Assembly: GCA_003142375.1 (NCBI GenBank)
Contig: PLME01000019.1
Coordinates: forward strand, 88,709-152,708
DNA from: Dehalococcoidia bacterium
Lineage (GTDB): Bacteria; Chloroflexota; Dehalococcoidia; GIF9; UBA5629
Direction: 5' to 3'
DNA length: 64,000 nt
The position numbers were made by a program, and so were the translations under genes. Positions within the stretch are counted from its first letter, which is position 1. The number at the start of each line of letters is the position of its first letter. Below, in pieces: positions 20,337 to 29,716 of this stretch. Under the pieces are notes generated by a model, which was not told where the DNA came from, searched no databases, and was given only the letters and a program-made list of their open reading frames with translations.

Positions 20337-20963
20337 TTACAACGAGGCGATTTTCAAAAAGTTGGAATACATCTTCAGGCCGGGCTCGCCGCTTTTCTCC
20401 GGGTGAAACTGGGTGGCGAAAAGGTTGTCCCTGATTATCATGCTGCAAAACTCCAGCCCGTACTCCGTAACGCCGGCCACTACTGACTTGTCCGTTGGAT
20501 GCGCGTAGTAGCTATGGACGAAATAAAAGTTGGTGTTATCCGGTATGTCCGTGAAAACCGGGTGCGACATCACCTGCTTAACCTGGTTCCATCCCATGTG
20601 GGGTATCTTTAATCCGGCGGGCAATTTCTTGACCTCGCCGGGTATGATGTCCAGGCACGGATAGTGGCCGCCTTCCTCGGTGCTGGAAAGTAGGACCTGC
20701 AGCCCGACGCAGATAGCGAAGAGGGGCCTTCTATACGCCACCAGTTTTTTAACTGCGTCGGCCATGCCTATAGCCTCTAATCCCTTCATGGTGTCGCCCG
20801 CCGCACCCACTCCGGGAAGGAAAACGGCATCCGCCTTGAGCACCTCAAATACTGAATCGGTTACCAGCGGTTGATATCCCAGCCTATTGAGCGCGTTTAC
20901 CACGCTGCCGAGGTTGCCGGCTCCATAGTTTATGACGGCAATTTTCTTCTGATCTTTACGCAT
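20337..20963 (-). CDS. hisH: Imidazole glycerol phosphate synthase subunit HisH
   Basis: KIAVINYGAGNLGSVVNALNRLGYQ...LFAICVGLQVLL...ATQFHPEKSG; start set at MRKDQKK. Confidence 0.96.
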   Translation of the reverse strand: MRKDQKKIAVINYGAGNLGSVVNALNRLGYQPLVTDSVFEVLKADAVFLPGVGAAGDTMKGLEAIGMADAVKKLVAYRRPLFAICVGLQVLLSSTEEGGHYPCLDIIPGEVKKLPAGLKIPHMGWNQVKQVMSHPVFTDIPDNTNFYFVHSYYAHPTDKSVVAGVTEYGLEFCSMIIRDNLFATQFHPEKSGEPGLKMYSNFLKIASL

Positions 20964-21233
20964 GCAATACCATTCCCGGTCCGATTGGACCTTCACAGGG
21001 TGCGAGCTTTGTTACAAACATTAAACCGTCTCGATCAGCTATCGCTTATAAATTCGTGGTATACGGAAACCTTTTACCGTAATTAGCATGGTAGCATACA
21101 CGTATATCACTGTCAAAAGCCTTTATCCGGGCGGAAATGTTTTCCGCATTGTCGTGGTAATGGGGAAAGGCCTGACCGATTTAAGTGTAGCATAGAAGCC
21201 ATTACTACTGGCAATGGGAGTTAAGGAGCCCCG

Positions 21234-21932
21234 CTAGGGATGGTCCTTATTTTCCGGGAACTGTGGGTCTTTCTTGCGCAGTGTGGGCTCGACGAGCTCG
21301 AATAGAACGAGCGTGAAAAGCGTGATCAGCAGCAGCAGCAGCAAGGTCTCGAGGAATTCTTTATGTACCAGGAACATGATGATGAATATCTCGAGCATCA
21401 GCACGGCCGTCTCGATGATCCTATGCCTTACCATATTATCAACGATGAAGGAGAACATAATGACCTCAACCCAGCCTTCGGCAATTACGCCGATGGTAAT
21501 GATCTCCCAGGTCAGTGTGCCCGGCGGTAGAACTCCCGACATATACTGAAGGAATCCGAAGGTGAAGAGCGACTCCGGTATATAGGACAGGTTAATGGCC
21601 AGGTAGGTCGGCATGCGGCCTCTCAGCAGCCCGCAAAAAAGGCCGGTCAGGGATTTGCCGAATATGATGGCCAGGCCGTAAACGGGGCCATAGATACCGA
21701 AAACCCCAAAGTGGAAATAGGGGTAAATCGAGGTCAGTGCGGCGGCCAGCCAGCCGTACCAGGGGCCGAAAGTGATGGCGATTGCGAAGGTAGCCAGGTG
21801 TGAAAAATCGAAGATAACCTGCGGGCTAAAGGAGGTGAGCTGGCTGGAGAGAAAAGACAGCAGGTTGCCCAGCACGGCGGCGGCCAGGGTGATTAAAAGC
21901 TTTCGCGTCCTTTCTCCCATAAATATACGCAT
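21234..21932 (-). CDS. Multi-TM membrane protein, possibly an ECF transporter S component-like protein
   Basis: Hydrophobic 232-aa protein; QVIFDFSHLATFAIAITFGPWYGWLAAALTSIYPYF resembles substrate-specific ECF components. Confidence 0.55.
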   Translation of the reverse strand: MRIFMGERTRKLLITLAAAVLGNLLSFLSSQLTSFSPQVIFDFSHLATFAIAITFGPWYGWLAAALTSIYPYFHFGVFGIYGPVYGLAIIFGKSLTGLFCGLLRGRMPTYLAINLSYIPESLFTFGFLQYMSGVLPPGTLTWEIITIGVIAEGWVEVIMFSFIVDNMVRHRIIETAVLMLEIFIIMFLVHKEFLETLLLLLLITLFTLVLFELVEPTLRKKDPQFPENKDHP

Positions 21933-21981
21933 ATCTTTCCGTCGTTAAGGGATGGGCCGTGCTTCAAAGTATAACATTTTT

Positions 21982-22443
21982 TTATCCGTATAATCCGCGT
22001 TTGCGGTTTTCTTCCAGTATACGATGGTACTCACGGTCGACATCTATGCCGCTGTCACGCAGCACACGCTCCATCATTTCGACCGAATGGTAAAGGTCCA
22101 GAAAACGGTTCAGCCAGGCCTGGGGATGGTCGGGATCCTTGGAGAAGTCAGTTGCCAGTTGATTGTATTCCTCTGTAACCTTGGCGAACTCCAGCCGGGG
22201 TTCGAATTTTCCCTTGATGCGGGGGAATTTGAAAAGCTGTTTGACCTTGCCGAAATGGCGCTGGAATATATATTTGTCGACGTACCAGAATACGCAGGCC
22301 AGCAAAAGCTGGTTGAGCAGGAAAGCCGGGAAATCCGGGATGCCCAGCCGTTCCCTCAACAGAACCTGTAATATGGCGCCGGCTATGCCCGACAGCAGAA
22401 TCCAGCGGCCGAAAACGTAGATGAACCATTCCCTGGAAAACAT
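21982..22443 (-). CDS. Hypothetical membrane protein
   Basis: MFSREWFIYVFGRWILLSGIAGAILQ...FLLNQLLLACVFWYVDKYIFQRHFG; soluble C-terminal part. Confidence 0.65.
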   Translation of the reverse strand: MFSREWFIYVFGRWILLSGIAGAILQVLLRERLGIPDFPAFLLNQLLLACVFWYVDKYIFQRHFGKVKQLFKFPRIKGKFEPRLEFAKVTEEYNQLATDFSKDPDHPQAWLNRFLDLYHSVEMMERVLRDSGIDVDREYHRILEENRKRGLYG

Positions 22444-22602
22444 GGCGACCCCCTGCGATTTTTTTCTTAAAATTTTGATTTAATACTATCATCGCACCTG
22501 AGGGCTGTCTATATAATTTATCGGGCTGAGCCTGCAACACAATGTTATAATTGAGCTTAGTGTAGCTGCCTGATCCGGCATTGGCTGTACAGGAGGTTTG
22601 CG

Positions 22603-23349
22603 ATGAAAGTGGTCTACCATGAACGTTTCACCCAGGTATACGAAAATGACCCCGCAGCCGCGCCGGGGCGCATGGAGGCCATTATTCAGAAGCTCAAAGG
22701 TTTCGACATCATCGCGCCTGAGCCGGCGGACATCGAAGATATCCAGTTATGCCATACCGAATACCATATCAACTACGTGCAGCGCTACGGCTCCGTATTT
22801 GACATGGCCCTGCTGGCGGCCGGTGGTGCGGTGAAGGCGGCCGATCTGGCATTCGAGGGGGAGCCGGCCTTCGGTTTGATACGTCCCCCGGGGCACCATG
22901 CCAGCGCCGACAGTTGCTGGGGTTTTTGCTTCTTTAATAACATGGCTATAGCCATAGCCGGGCTGAAAAGTCAGGGGAGAATTAAAACGGCCCTTATCCT
23001 GGATTTCGACCTGCACTATGGGGACGGGACCGCCAACATTTTTGAGGGTGACTCGACTGTAACTTATTTCCATCCGGAAGACAGCCACAGGCAGGATTTC
23101 GTCGACCATGTTGCCCGGGTTTTGGATCAAAGTGAAGCCGACATAATCGCTGTCTCGGCCGGGTTTGACCGCCATATAGAGGACTGGGGCGGGCTGTTGA
23201 CTACCGAAGACTACCGGACCATAGGGCAGGAAGTTAAGAAGTTTGCTCTCAAGAACTGCGAGGGCAGGCGCTTCGGTGTGCTGGAGGGCGGCTACAACCA
23301 CACCGTGCTCGGGGATAACGTCAAGGCCTTCCTTGAGGGCATGGCCTGA
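22603..23349 (+). CDS. Histone deacetylase family protein
   Basis: MKVVYHERFTQVYENDPAAAPGRME...IRPPGHHASADSCWGFCFFNNMAIA...LDFDLHYGDGTANIF. Confidence 0.92.
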   Translation: MKVVYHERFTQVYENDPAAAPGRMEAIIQKLKGFDIIAPEPADIEDIQLCHTEYHINYVQRYGSVFDMALLAAGGAVKAADLAFEGEPAFGLIRPPGHHASADSCWGFCFFNNMAIAIAGLKSQGRIKTALILDFDLHYGDGTANIFEGDSTVTYFHPEDSHRQDFVDHVARVLDQSEADIIAVSAGFDRHIEDWGGLLTTEDYRTIGQEVKKFALKNCEGRRFGVLEGGYNHTVLGDNVKAFLEGMA

Positions 23350-23392
23350 CCGGGTCGTATCACCTAAACATTAATATATATAAGTATTTTCA

Positions 23393-23893
23393 TTACTGGC
23401 TGGTCACCGGCGCTGAAGGTGCCTGCGGCATCCAGGCCTGTGTGGGGCCGCCCGAGAAGACGCCCTGTTCATTGCCGGCTACAAATGGTCCGGCGCGTTG
23501 CCAGCAGCTGGTACAGCCCTGCCACCATCCGGTGCGCCAGCCGTTGCCCCAACCGTAGTTCACGCCGTCGTTATAGCCTTTGGTGTAGCCTATCTGCTGA
23601 CCCTGCGCCTGCCCTTGAGCCTGTCCCTGTGCCTGGCCCTTGGTCAGCCCCGTTGAATATCCTTTGTTATAACCGTCTGTTTCGCCATCCTGTTTGCCCT
23701 GCTTATAGCCCGCATCCTGGCCCTTGTTATAGCCGTCCTGCGTGCCCTTGGCATAGCCGTCGGCGTTGCCCTTGGCATACCCTGATTTATATCCGGCATC
23801 GCTTCCCAACTGATAGCCGCTGAAGCCGGCTATGGCAAGCCCGGCAATGAATAGAATAACTATACCTATGATCGTGCCCGTCCCTAGTTTCAT
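23393..23893 (-). CDS. Membrane-anchored low-complexity GYxxG repeat protein
   Basis: N-terminal TM, then GYKSGYAKGNADGYAKGTQDGYNKGQDAGYKQGKQDGETDGYNKGYSTG...GQAQGQAQGQAQGQQ. Confidence 0.75.
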   Translation of the reverse strand: MKLGTGTIIGIVILFIAGLAIAGFSGYQLGSDAGYKSGYAKGNADGYAKGTQDGYNKGQDAGYKQGKQDGETDGYNKGYSTGLTKGQAQGQAQGQAQGQQIGYTKGYNDGVNYGWGNGWRTGWWQGCTSCWQRAGPFVAGNEQGVFSGGPTQAWMPQAPSAPVTSQ

Positions 23894-24096
23894 CCGATGC
23901 CTCCTCGTTGCCAGCTTAATTATGTTTTGAGCCCTGAGACTTTTTGAGGATTATGCCCATCCATCCCTGCGTCCAATAGAGTGTAACCCCGTGATCATTC
24001 AAAACTAGCATACCGCGTAACTATTTTCAAGGCCGTGTATGGATAATTGACATCTGATATGTTAATATTTCGAAACCATAGGGTATTGCTCTTCGA

Positions 24097-24198
24097 GTTA
24101 GACGCCTAAACCGCCGCGGCATGACGTCTAACCGGCAGGCCGAAAGGCCTCGAGGGTGCAGGCAGAAATGGCTGCGCCTCCCATTTTGGAAAGGAGGG
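24097..24198 (+). ncRNA. Candidate Moco/Tuco-type riboswitch leader upstream of tupA
   Basis: Perfect stem GTTAGACG/CGTCTAAC, GNRA hairpin AGGCC-GAAA-GGCCT, purine-rich internal region, and GCCTCCC-ATTTTGGAAA-GGAGGG 3' hairpin; upstream of a tungstate transporter. Confidence 0.65.
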
Positions 24199-24353
24199 TA
24201 AAATGGCCAGTTGATACATTCTATTTTTGGGGGTTTATTCCCATTGCAGCCTGATTGTTACCTGGCAGGCCTCGCAATTTGAGAGCTCCCGTTCTTCTGT
24301 TTCACAAGCCGCTCTTGTTGCAACTTTAAAATTTAAACACCGGGAGAAATTGA

Positions 24354-25310
24354 ATGAAAAACTTTAAGCAATTTGCATTTCTGGCTGTCACGATTCTGAT
24401 GCTGATGTCCGTCTTTGCGGGTTGTACGCCGGCCGGCCAGGCTACGGACAATAAATCCGCACAGGCACAGTCGTACGCCACGCGTTTCAAAATAGCTACC
24501 ACTACCAGCCTCAATGACACCGGGTTATGGGACTATTTGAAGCCCGTATTTGAGAAAAAATTCAGCACGGCTCTGGATGTGGTGGCTGCCGGCACCGGCG
24601 CGGCGCTGGATTACGGTAAGCGTGGCGATGTGGATGCTGTAACCGTGCATGATCCGGCCGCCGAGGCCCAGTTTATCTCCGATGGCTACGGCATTAACAA
24701 ACGCTCCTTCGCCTTTAACTATTTTATCGTTGTCGGGCCGGCCGCTGATCCAGCCGGCATCAAGGGCCTGTCGCCGGAAGACGCCTTCAAGAAAATATAT
24801 GCGGGTGGCATGGCCGATGCAACCAAGGTGAAGTTCGTTTCACGCGGCGATAATTCGGGCACTTATGCCAAGGAGAAGCTGATCTGGCAGGCCGCCGGGT
24901 TCACCTACACCACTGTTGAAAAGTCCGGAAAATGGTATGTGGAGGCCGGCAAGGGTATGGGACCTTCACTGGTTATGGCCAGCGAGCAGGGCGCCTACAT
25001 TCTTACCGACGTTTCCACCTTCCTGGCTTACGGGAGTAAATTGAATCTTGTGCCGGTTGTGGAAAGCGGGCAGATATTCCTCAATGTTTACGATGCCATA
25101 GCCATTAACCCGGCTAAGGTCGCGACTGCTAAAATGTTGCCGATGGCCAACAATTTCATCAACTGGTTGATTTCCGACGATGTGCAGAACCTGATCGCCA
25201 CCTATGGTGTGGACAAATACGGCAAACCCCTGTTCAATCCCATGAAAGGCGGCGGCTGCAAGGATCCCGGCTGTCCCAAAGTGGAAGATTATACCGTGCC
25301 GGTTAAATAA
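24354..25310 (+). CDS. tupA: Tungstate ABC transporter substrate-binding protein
   Basis: Lipobox SVFAGCTP; ATTTSLNDTGLWDYLKPVFEKKFSTALDVVAAGTGAALDYGKRGDVDAVTVHDPAAE. Confidence 0.92.
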   Translation: MKNFKQFAFLAVTILMLMSVFAGCTPAGQATDNKSAQAQSYATRFKIATTTSLNDTGLWDYLKPVFEKKFSTALDVVAAGTGAALDYGKRGDVDAVTVHDPAAEAQFISDGYGINKRSFAFNYFIVVGPAADPAGIKGLSPEDAFKKIYAGGMADATKVKFVSRGDNSGTYAKEKLIWQAAGFTYTTVEKSGKWYVEAGKGMGPSLVMASEQGAYILTDVSTFLAYGSKLNLVPVVESGQIFLNVYDAIAINPAKVATAKMLPMANNFINWLISDDVQNLIATYGVDKYGKPLFNPMKGGGCKDPGCPKVEDYTVPVK

Positions 25311-25320
25311 TTGAGTCAAA

Positions 25321-26010
25321 ATGCAGGAGTTGTGGGAAGGCCTGGTACAGGCGGTTAAACTCGTAGTTAGCCTGGACCCGGAAGTAATCGAGATTTCAGT
25401 GCGGTCGCTGTATGTTTCAGCGGCCGCCATCCTCATTGCCGCCGCCATATGCATACCCGTCGGCGGCCTGATAAATTTTCACGACTTCAGGGGCAAACGC
25501 GTATTAATTAATGTAATACAGACTTTTTACAGCCTGCCCACTGTGGTGGTGGGGCTGTTTGTGTTCCTCTTTATATCAAGGGCCGGGCCGTTGGGTGGAA
25601 TGAACCTGTTGTTTACACCGGGGGCGATTATCGTGGGGCAGGTCATACTGATCATGCCCATTTTGACCGGCATGACCATATCGGCGCTGAGCGGTGTGGA
25701 CCGCTCGATCAGAGATACCGCACTGGGTGCGGGCGCCAGCCAGTCGCAGGCTATATGGACCATCATCCGGGAGGCGCGCTTTGCAGTAGTTGGGGCGGTG
25801 ATCCTGGGCTTCGGCCGCGCTATATCTGAGGTTGGAGCAGCCATGATGCTGGGCGGGAATATACGCGGCTATACACGTGTCCTGACCACCGCCATCTCGC
25901 TGTACACGCAGGAAGGGGAGCTTGTGCTCTCCCTGGCCCTGGGGATCATCCTTATCGGGATAGCCACCGTCATAAGTGTGGTGGTGAATATTCTTCTGCA
26001 GAGGTATTGA
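25321..26010 (+). CDS. tupB: Tungstate ABC transporter permease
   Basis: EISVRSLYVSAAAILIAAAICIPVGGLI...GAGASQSQAIWTIIREARFAVVGAVILGFGRAISEVGAAMMLGGNI. Confidence 0.93.
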   Translation: MQELWEGLVQAVKLVVSLDPEVIEISVRSLYVSAAAILIAAAICIPVGGLINFHDFRGKRVLINVIQTFYSLPTVVVGLFVFLFISRAGPLGGMNLLFTPGAIIVGQVILIMPILTGMTISALSGVDRSIRDTALGAGASQSQAIWTIIREARFAVVGAVILGFGRAISEVGAAMMLGGNIRGYTRVLTTAISLYTQEGELVLSLALGIILIGIATVISVVVNILLQRY

Positions 26011-27089
26011 TGGCCTTCTTAAAGCTGGTTAATCTGGAACAGCGCGCCGGTGACAAATTCCTGCTTCGAAACATCAACCTTGAAATAGAAAAGGGCGAGC
26101 TGTTCGTGATCATCGGCCCCACCGGCTCGGGGAAAACCACCCTGCTGAGGTTGATCGACTTGCTGGACCATCCCTATTCAGGGGATATCTATATCGACGG
26201 ATTGAATATCACGTCTGTGAAGGGGGACAGAATCGATTTGAGACGGAAAATGGCCATCGTATTTCAGAAGCCGGTGGTTTTTAACGGGACGGTCTTTGAA
26301 AACATTGCTTACCCTTTAAAAATGCGCGGGATTAGAAGCAGGGAGATCGCGCCCCGGGTTAAAAGTTTGCTGGATACAATCGGCTTAAGCGGGTATGGCA
26401 AGAGGAAGGCCAGGACTTTATCAGGAGGCGAGGCTCAAAGGGTGGCGCTGGCGCGTGCCGTGATAGCGGACCCGGAGCTGTTGCTGCTGGACGAACCTAC
26501 GGCCAACCTCGATCCGCACAGCGTAAAGCTCATCGAGGAACTGGTAATAAAGTTCAATAAATCCAGGGGCGTTACAGTTGTGATGGCTACCCATGATATG
26601 CACCAGGGCCAGAGATTGGCAGGCCGCGCCGGTGTATTGATGCAGGGAGAGTTGGTGCAGGTGGGGAGCCCGGCATCGATATTCCAGTCCCCCGACAGCG
26701 CCAGAGTTGCCGGTTTCGTGGGCATGCAAAACGTCTACCGGGGCCGCATCGTAGCGAACGAAAGCGGCCTCGCCCGGGTACAGATCGACGGAAGCGTTAT
26801 CGACGTAGTGTCGGAATTAGAGGTGGGCAAAGCCGTCGACGTATTTGTAAGGCCTGAGGACATAGTGCTGTCGTTATCGGGTTCTATCAGCAGCGCCAGG
26901 AATAACCTGAAGGGTGTCATAACGGCAATTCATATTACGGGTCCCTTGAGCATGGTTATAGTGGACTGCGGTATTGTTCTCGAGGTTTTGGTAACCATCA
27001 AGTCAGTCGAGGAGATGGGATTGAGGATGGGGCTGAACATCTTCTGCTCGTTCAAAGCTGCGGCCGTGAAGGTTTTGCCCGTGAAATAA
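26010..27089 (+). CDS. tupC: Tungstate ABC transporter ATP-binding protein
   Basis: Walker A GPTGSGKTTLL, signature LSGGEAQRVALARAV, Walker B LLLLDEPTANLD, C-terminal TOBE-like region; start overlaps the tupB stop. Confidence 0.92.
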   Translation: MAFLKLVNLEQRAGDKFLLRNINLEIEKGELFVIIGPTGSGKTTLLRLIDLLDHPYSGDIYIDGLNITSVKGDRIDLRRKMAIVFQKPVVFNGTVFENIAYPLKMRGIRSREIAPRVKSLLDTIGLSGYGKRKARTLSGGEAQRVALARAVIADPELLLLDEPTANLDPHSVKLIEELVIKFNKSRGVTVVMATHDMHQGQRLAGRAGVLMQGELVQVGSPASIFQSPDSARVAGFVGMQNVYRGRIVANESGLARVQIDGSVIDVVSELEVGKAVDVFVRPEDIVLSLSGSISSARNNLKGVITAIHITGPLSMVIVDCGIVLEVLVTIKSVEEMGLRMGLNIFCSFKAAAVKVLPVK

Positions 27090-27105
27090 GTCTGCCCGGC
27101 GACCA

Positions 27106-27558
27106 TCAGGCTGTATAGGTGCCGCTCTTGCCGCCGGTCTTTTTCATCAGGTAGAGGTCGGTGACCCGCATGCCCTTATCCAGCATTTTACACATATCGT
27201 AGATGGTCAGGGCCGCAATGGCGGCTGCCGTCAGGGCTTCCATTTCAAACCCGGTCTTCCCATTGCCCTTGACCGTAGCTGTAATTTCAATAGCCGTATC
27301 CCTGTTGTCCAGGGTGAAATCTATGGCAACGCTATTAAGCAGCAGGGGATGGCACAGGGGTATCAGGCCGGGCGTCTGTTTGGCCGCCATGATGCCGGCT
27401 GCCTGCGCCACCGCCAGCACGTCGCCCTTGGGAACCTTATTTTTCTTAACAAGGTAAAACGTATCGCGGTTCATTTTCAGGCGGGCCCTGGCAATGGCCA
27501 GCCTGCTGGTCTCTCGCTTGGCGCTGACGTCTATCATGCGGGTTTCGGGACGCTCCAT
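27106..27558 (-). CDS. moaC: Cyclic pyranopterin monophosphate synthase MoaC
   Basis: MIDVSAKRETSRLAIARARLKM...TPGLIPLCHPLLL...GFEMEALTAAAIAALTIYDMCKMLDKGM. Confidence 0.97.
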   Translation of the reverse strand: MERPETRMIDVSAKRETSRLAIARARLKMNRDTFYLVKKNKVPKGDVLAVAQAAGIMAAKQTPGLIPLCHPLLLNSVAIDFTLDNRDTAIEITATVKGNGKTGFEMEALTAAAIAALTIYDMCKMLDKGMRVTDLYLMKKTGGKSGTYTA

Positions 27559-27561
27559 CTG

Positions 27562-28530
27562 CTATCCCCCTATGCTGGACATATTTTTATCTGCCGTATC
27601 GTGTGAATTCAGGTGATGTTTCTTGGGCTTGGCGCTAATGGCCGCAGTTATAAGGCTCTTCAAATCTTCAGTGGATGCGCCCTGACGAATGGGCGTCTTA
27701 ATATCCACGCCCTCAGAGGAAAAGAGACAGGGCAGAAGCAAGCCGGTAGAGGATAAGCGCAGCCTGTTGCACTCTTCGCAGAAAGGTTCCGACACGGGGC
27801 TGATGAAGCCAAGGGTACCTTTGGCCGACGGCAAACGAAAATAGCGCGCCGCCCCGTTGCCTGCTATGCCTCGAAAAGGTTCCAGCGGCCCCAGAGACTC
27901 GATCTTCTTTCGCAATACCCCGGACGGGACAAACTCGGCCGTGCGGTTCATCGGCATAAGCTCGATGAAGCGGACATGCCAGCCGGCCTCAATGGTCATC
28001 ATGGCGAAATCTATGATCTCGTCATCGTTAAATCCCTGCATGGGGACCATGTTTATCTTTACCGGGTTAAGGCCCGCCTGCATGGCAGCCTGAATTCCCT
28101 TCAGGGCATCCGACAGGTCTCCCGTGCGGGTGATCTGTTTGAAGCGGTCGTATTTAAGGGTGTCGAGGCTGATATTGATGCGATGCAGTCCTGCGTCCAC
28201 CAGACCCTTGACCTGTTCCGCCAGCAGCGTTCCGTTGGTCGTCATCGAGATATCCTTGATGCCCTCCACAGCCGAGATCATGCGCACCAGGTCAACGACG
28301 CCCAGCCTGACAAGAGGTTCCCCGCCCGTTATGCGCACTTTATTTATACCGAGATCACAGGCCGTCTTGACCACCACCATAATCTCTTCGAAGGTCATTA
28401 TCTCCTTATGGGGGACCAGTGGTACGCCTTCCGGTGGCATGCAGTAAACGCACCTGAGGTTGCAGCGGTCAGTGACTGATATCCTCAGGTAGCTTATGCC
28501 TCTCTGGAAGCTATCGCATATACCGGCCAT
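27562..28530 (-). CDS. moaA: GTP 3',8-cyclase MoaA (radical SAM)
   Basis: YLRISVTDRCNLRCVYCMPPEGV...ITGGEPLVR...FCEECNRLRLSSTGLLLPCLFS. Confidence 0.97.
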   Translation of the reverse strand: MAGICDSFQRGISYLRISVTDRCNLRCVYCMPPEGVPLVPHKEIMTFEEIMVVVKTACDLGINKVRITGGEPLVRLGVVDLVRMISAVEGIKDISMTTNGTLLAEQVKGLVDAGLHRINISLDTLKYDRFKQITRTGDLSDALKGIQAAMQAGLNPVKINMVPMQGFNDDEIIDFAMMTIEAGWHVRFIELMPMNRTAEFVPSGVLRKKIESLGPLEPFRGIAGNGAARYFRLPSAKGTLGFISPVSEPFCEECNRLRLSSTGLLLPCLFSSEGVDIKTPIRQGASTEDLKSLITAAISAKPKKHHLNSHDTADKNMSSIGG

Positions 28531-28542
28531 AGTAAATCCTTT

Positions 28543-29028
28543 TTAAGGATGGTCTCCCATCCGGCCCTGCAGGGTCTCGATGGCATGAGGGATCACCGGC
28601 ATTAACAGTTCTAGATATTCCTCGACGGCCCTGGGATTGCCCGGCAGGTTAATTATAAGGCAATTCCCGCGAACGCCGGCAATAGCGCGGCTTAATATGG
28701 CTGTTGGCGTTTTACTGTACCCATCGGCCCTCATAAGCTCGGTAATGCCCGGTATCTCCTTGTCCAGAACAGACTTGGTAGCTTCCGGTGTAACGTCACG
28801 AGGGCTGATGCCGGTGCCTCCTGTGGTTACTATGAAGTCCACTTCGCCGCTATCCGCCCAGAGGGAGAGCATTTTGGCTATGGCCGGCTCCTCATCGGCC
28901 ACTATCTCATATTTGGCAACATCTATATCTAGCTCGCGGAAAAACTTGACGATATAATCACCGCTGCTGTCGATACGCTGGCCGCTGGAACCTTTATCGC
29001 TGATGGTCAGGACGCCGGCATTATACAT
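28543..29028 (-). CDS. mog: Molybdopterin adenylyltransferase (MogA/MoaB family)
   Basis: AGVLTISDKGSSGQRIDSSG...TTGGTGISPRDVTPEATKSVLDKEIPGI. Confidence 0.93.
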   Translation of the reverse strand: MYNAGVLTISDKGSSGQRIDSSGDYIVKFFRELDIDVAKYEIVADEEPAIAKMLSLWADSGEVDFIVTTGGTGISPRDVTPEATKSVLDKEIPGITELMRADGYSKTPTAILSRAIAGVRGNCLIINLPGNPRAVEEYLELLMPVIPHAIETLQGRMGDHP

Positions 29029-29058
29029 ATAGCTGTTTCCTATATAGAGCGGGCATAT

Positions 29059-29715
29059 CTACTCCTTATTTCTTATGGATATAATAACACTTCTTATAAT
29101 GCCCACGGTCTTCAAGGAACTTAGCATGGCGATGATGGAGCTGCCGATGATGTTTTTGACAAAGGGCTTCATGAAAATCTTCTTGCCGTTCACCACGACT
29201 TCGATATCGGAAGGCGCTTTACCTATTATTTCCTTCTCGATAAAATCGGCGATTCCCCCGATATCACTAGGGCGGAATTGGGGGATTTTAATAGGTAGTT
29301 TTGAATCGGATATCGCGGCGGACAGGTCGGATTCAGGGCAGGCCATACCCTTGGCATCCGTCCCCCTGTACACCTCTATCCTGGGCGCCTTGCTCTTTTT
29401 AAATCCTTCCATCAGCACGAGATCATAGCCTTCGCCTATGGACATCAGGGTTTCTTCGAGAGAGGGATCGTGGTCGATGCTTTTAAAGATGGTTATTTTC
29501 GCTGGCGAGCTTATAACCGTAGTCGGGCTGCCGGCCTGTGAAAAACGCCAGGTATCTTTGCCCGGCGGGTCCAGGTCGATCGTTTCTCCGGCGTGCTTGA
29601 CGGCCGCCAGGCGGTAGCCGCGGGCCTTAAGCTCCACGATGAGCTTCTCGACAATTGTTGTTTTACCGGACCCGGAATTGCCCACTATAGCTACTACTGG
29701 TAACATCTTGCTCAC
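29059..29715 (-). CDS. mobB: Molybdopterin-guanine dinucleotide biosynthesis protein MobB
   Basis: VVAIVGNSGSGKTTIVEKLIVELKARGYRLAAVKHAG...DLVLMEGFKKSKAPRIEVYR. Confidence 0.94.
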   Translation of the reverse strand: MSKMLPVVAIVGNSGSGKTTIVEKLIVELKARGYRLAAVKHAGETIDLDPPGKDTWRFSQAGSPTTVISSPAKITIFKSIDHDPSLEETLMSIGEGYDLVLMEGFKKSKAPRIEVYRGTDAKGMACPESDLSAAISDSKLPIKIPQFRPSDIGGIADFIEKEIIGKAPSDIEVVVNGKKIFMKPFVKNIIGSSIIAMLSSLKTVGIIRSVIISIRNKE

Positions 29716-29716
29716 T

